Source of the DNA: Caenorhabditis elegans
Lineage: Eukaryota; Nematoda; Chromadorea; Rhabditida; Rhabditidae
Length of the DNA stretch: 64,000 nucleotides
Assembly: GCF_000002985.6 (NCBI RefSeq)
Contig: NC_003284.9
Coordinates: forward strand, 2,480,001-2,544,000
Direction of reading: 5' to 3'
Shown: in pieces, positions 61,054 through 64,000 of the stretch
Position numbering within the stretch: position 1 is the stretch's first letter
Layout: every line of letters begins with the position of its first letter
Program-made: the position numbers and the translations under genes
Notes under the pieces: model-generated
What the model was told of the DNA's origin: nothing
The model's input: the letters and a program-made list of their open reading frames with translations, nothing else
Databases searched by the model: none

Positions 61054-63400
61054 CTGAAAAACGAACAAATAATACGCGAGACATGTTCATCTTGGGGGTG
61101 CATAATCGTATTATTTATAAAGGGCAAACAATGTCTACGAGATGGAATAAGTGTCAAAGAAAAATGATAGTGGCGGAAAAAGAACGAGAGAAAAGAGCGA
61201 GAAATGTCACTTCTCTCACTTCTCGCAACAAGTTGGTCAGCGAGCTGATCACTCGTAGAGTGGAGCAATCAAAGACAAACGGAATTTTAGAGGCAAAATC
61301 AACAAGAAAGGTCATATGTTACAATGATGATAAAAGTCATTACTCTACGTTTCGTTGTCTTTCACTGCATTTCTTGTTTCGAGTCAATCTTTAAGCCTTC
61401 CTGATTTTCAATTATTGAAACTGATAACGGCAAAGTACCGGTCTTCTCATTTTAATTTTCCTGTCTTAGAAAAGTTTTTAACATCAACGAATCAAATGAA
61501 TTTTTTCAAGACGATGCTAGAATATGTCAAATATTTTAGATCATCGGACTGGAACCACATGCAAAGGTAAATACATCAGGAAGCTTCATGAAACTTTTAT
61601 CAGTTATTCATGAATATTCGTTGCGAACATTAATCACCGGACGGTTGGTTTAGCTCACGACATGACATACATTTAAAAATACGAAAAAAAAACAGCATTC
61701 GAGGCCTGAATCAAATAAATGACTCGAATAGGAAATTTGGCAAACCACTGGATCAGTGCGGTGTAGTCGTTTGACGAATAATGGACAATGTTTGCCGAAA
61801 AGGTTGGATTTCAAACACGCATTTTTGGGCTTTAGAAAGACTTAAAAAGAAGCAAATACGTCCGGCTCACACGATCCGTGAGCATCTATAAACATCATTT
61901 CGTTGTTGAGACTACTTTGGATTAAACTCGTGATGTTTATCACGAATGGAGAAAGGATTACATGAAAAGTCAAGGGGAGTCTGGAATTCGAATGCATTTT
62001 TGAATTTCGTTTGAATCTTGCTTTAAAATCACGTCAGTTTTCTGATTTTGTCCGACTGAAAGTTGAGGATACAACTGGAAACATTAAAAATCCAATTGAA
62101 CATCTGACTTGAAATCAAAAAAAAATGTTCAAGGAGTGTGTACTTTAGTTTGGTCTTTTTGAAAGAACAAGTATACATGGAAAAGTTCTTCAACGTAAAA
62201 ATGTTTAAAATTATTATGAGGCAAAAACAAAACAAAGTGGTCATAGAATTTTTGGAAAAAAACTATGTTTTTAATATGATATTTCAAGTTTTCAGTTATT
62301 TTTGTTGCCCAAACTCACATGAACCGACATCTCATGAGTTCATTTTTAATTGTGCCGCATGTTTAATAAGAAAGTCGTGAAAGTAAAGTAATACTTACTT
62401 TTATGTACACACTTTCCATATATGAATTGCAATTATTCATAATCAAAAATGGACTTACCAGATGTCGGCGCTTATTTTCTTGCCACAATTTCAATATATA
62501 ATTTAAAAATGAAAAAACAGATAGACATAGTCATGGACTATTTTTCGTTAGTTGAAAATTTTTTGATATCCTTTCTAGTTTCGGAGCTATACTTATTTGA
62601 AAAATTATCAAAACTATCACAAACCTAAAAGGGGATACCTTTTTGGCCAGCACAAAAATTTTCCACTGACAAGAAATTTTTCTGCTTTTTCTACCGTACC
62701 TAATTTATTATGTACTGGTATATTCAAAATAAGCAAAGATATTTCAAAGTAAAATTTCTAACTAAAGTGGTGAGGTGCAACACTATTGGAAAAATGACGG
62801 TATCTATCTTATTGAAAACGTATGTCATTTAAAATTTTATTACTAAACTATTGTTCACCCGAAACTACCTAAAATATTGCATCCACATTTGAATCACGCA
62901 GACATAAAACAAAGGCATTGGAGAATACGTATGTCTAGCCAAAGAAAAGCCTGATTCGAAGTTACCTTGAACAGAAGAACAGAATGAAACAGAAGAAAAC
63001 AGTTTCGTGTTTCCTAGTGGGCAGATTTAAAGTGTACAATTTGAGTAGAAACAATGAAAAATGCTGCCGACGGAACTGCAAATTTCATTTTCTCTTTTTT
63101 CATGCCAGCTGATGCGCTATGCTCTCTGTGAGAAAATTAATTAGTTTGATCTGTTAACCTTTTTTGATTTTCTATTTTATTCTTGTAAAAGCTAGCTTTT
63201 TGTGAAATGAAATTGAAGAACAAGGTCAAAGAGTACATCATTGTTATCTTGCTGAATAAATTAGGAGAACAAGGGCAAAGGAGCACAAAGAGAAAATACA
63301 CGGAAAGTTTGTGGAATGAGCTGGTTCCACCCGTGTCCTAGGGAAAAATAAGGAAAGTGAAAAAAAAAAACGAGAGAAATGAGAAATGAGAAACGGAAAC
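61054..63400. other. Probable intron or intergenic DNA; no supported exon
   Basis: I looked on the minus strand for the remaining kinase motifs (Gly loop, HRD, DFG, APE) and saw none. The open frames here are short and AT-driven. Confidence 0.4.
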
Positions 63401-63409
63401 AAATCAAAT

Positions 63410-63495
63410 ATGATGTGCTCTGTAGTTCCTAGGCAAGTGTGTCCCGTTGCGTGCGGTGCGCCTCCAGTTCCGGGTCGCGTTTCGAGGACGAGTAG
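63410..63495 (+). other. Possible first exon at the right edge
   Basis: An ATG at 63410 opens a frame with good composition (MMCSVVPRQVCPVACG, then APPVPGRVSRTS) up to a strong donor GTAAGAAG at 63496. Downstream, 63588-63740 is open in two plus-strand frames and GC-richer than its surroundings. A weak acceptor GGCTTAG at about 63590 would join in phase to a Cys/Gly-containing exon. No family is recognised, and the minus strand is also partly open, so this stays tentative. Confidence 0.25.
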
Positions 63496-64000
63496 GTAAG
63501 AAGTGGCGAGACTAATTCATGCGACACAGGCAAATGATTGGCCGTCAATGAGCAGAGTTCTGAAAAAAAGAGCATTCCAAGTCAAGGCTTAGGGTTTCAA
63601 TGTGCTCCGACTCCGCCTATGAGGAGCACCTATGGGGTGGGTGTGGAGGCTGTTTACGCACATTTGAACGAGTTAGAATCGTATGGACAGGTGGAAACGT
63701 ATATGTTCCTGAGCGATCTGGTTTATTGTTAGTGTGATTTTTTAGTAAACAGATTTGGAAATAAGGAAAAAGGGCACCGGATTGGAATTAGCATTTGCAC
63801 GAAAATAATGATTATATTTTTAATCTCATAAATGAATTCCTACATATATAATCCATTATAAAACCTTTTACTACTATTTTATCAATGACCTTTTGGCTTA
63901 AAAATTTGATATTTAGTCTGTAAGTTAAAAATAATTGCCTCCGAAAAGGTTAATGAAAAAACTTCGCCAGTCTTAAAAGTGGAGTAGCGGGAAAATTGCT

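Noticed and set aside
1-64000. CRISPR arrays, prokaryotic operons, riboswitches, phage or viral genes
   Set aside because: The spliced genes and nematode repeats show this is nuclear animal DNA; no such signatures were seen.

Overview
The window is nematode nuclear DNA, almost certainly Caenorhabditis elegans. It is AT-rich, its introns are short with TTTTCAG acceptors and GTAAGT-like donors, tRNAs sit inside introns, and many small palindromic repeats are scattered through it. Two genes are recognised outright by reconstructing their spliced proteins: hid-1 (plus strand) and syg-1 (minus strand). From memory both lie on chromosome X, so I place the window there. Because the genes are split into small exons, simple open reading frames are misleading. 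The models below were assembled by hand by matching splice sites and reading phase, and each complete model closes exactly in frame.

Layout from left to right: (1) 769-2728, minus, a secreted CX-module protein with a GPI-anchor-like tail. (2) 3467-8216, plus, a secreted protein with lustrin-type cysteine repeats and a Thr-rich linker; its largest intron carries a Tc-type palindromic transposon (6043-7465). (3) 9090-14055, plus, hid-1, 15 exons, 729 residues. (4) 16420-20650, plus, an atypical Rab-family GTPase with Met in place of the catalytic Gln and no C-terminal prenylation cysteines. (5) 21361-25157, minus, a 609-residue protein with a degenerate kinase domain (predicted pseudokinase). 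(6) 29719-35309, minus, syg-1, 15 exons, an Ig-superfamily synaptic recognition receptor ending in a PDZ ligand. (7) 35310-45721, about 10 kb with no gene I can support, holding repeats, a minisatellite and long G/C homopolymers. (8) 45722 to at least 52393, minus, a TBC1D12/14-like RabGAP whose introns contain three tRNA genes. (9) 52394-60189, mostly repeats with no supported exon. (10) 60190-61053, minus, the C-terminal end of a TAK1-like kinase gene. (11) 61054-64000, intronic or intergenic, with a GC-richer open stretch near the right edge.

Several genes fall in membrane traffic and cell-surface biology (HID-1 in dense-core vesicle and Golgi traffic, a Rab-like GTPase, a Rab GTPase-activating protein, SYG-1 at synapses, two small secreted or surface Cys-rich proteins), but nothing in the sequence shows they work as one pathway or operon. 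I see no sign of an undescribed multi-gene system. The most interesting points are the atypical Rab, the pseudokinase, the inverted duplication of a tRNA-Ile segment, the palindromic Tc-like element, the perfect 200-bp tandem duplication in syg-1, and the poly-G/C tracts.
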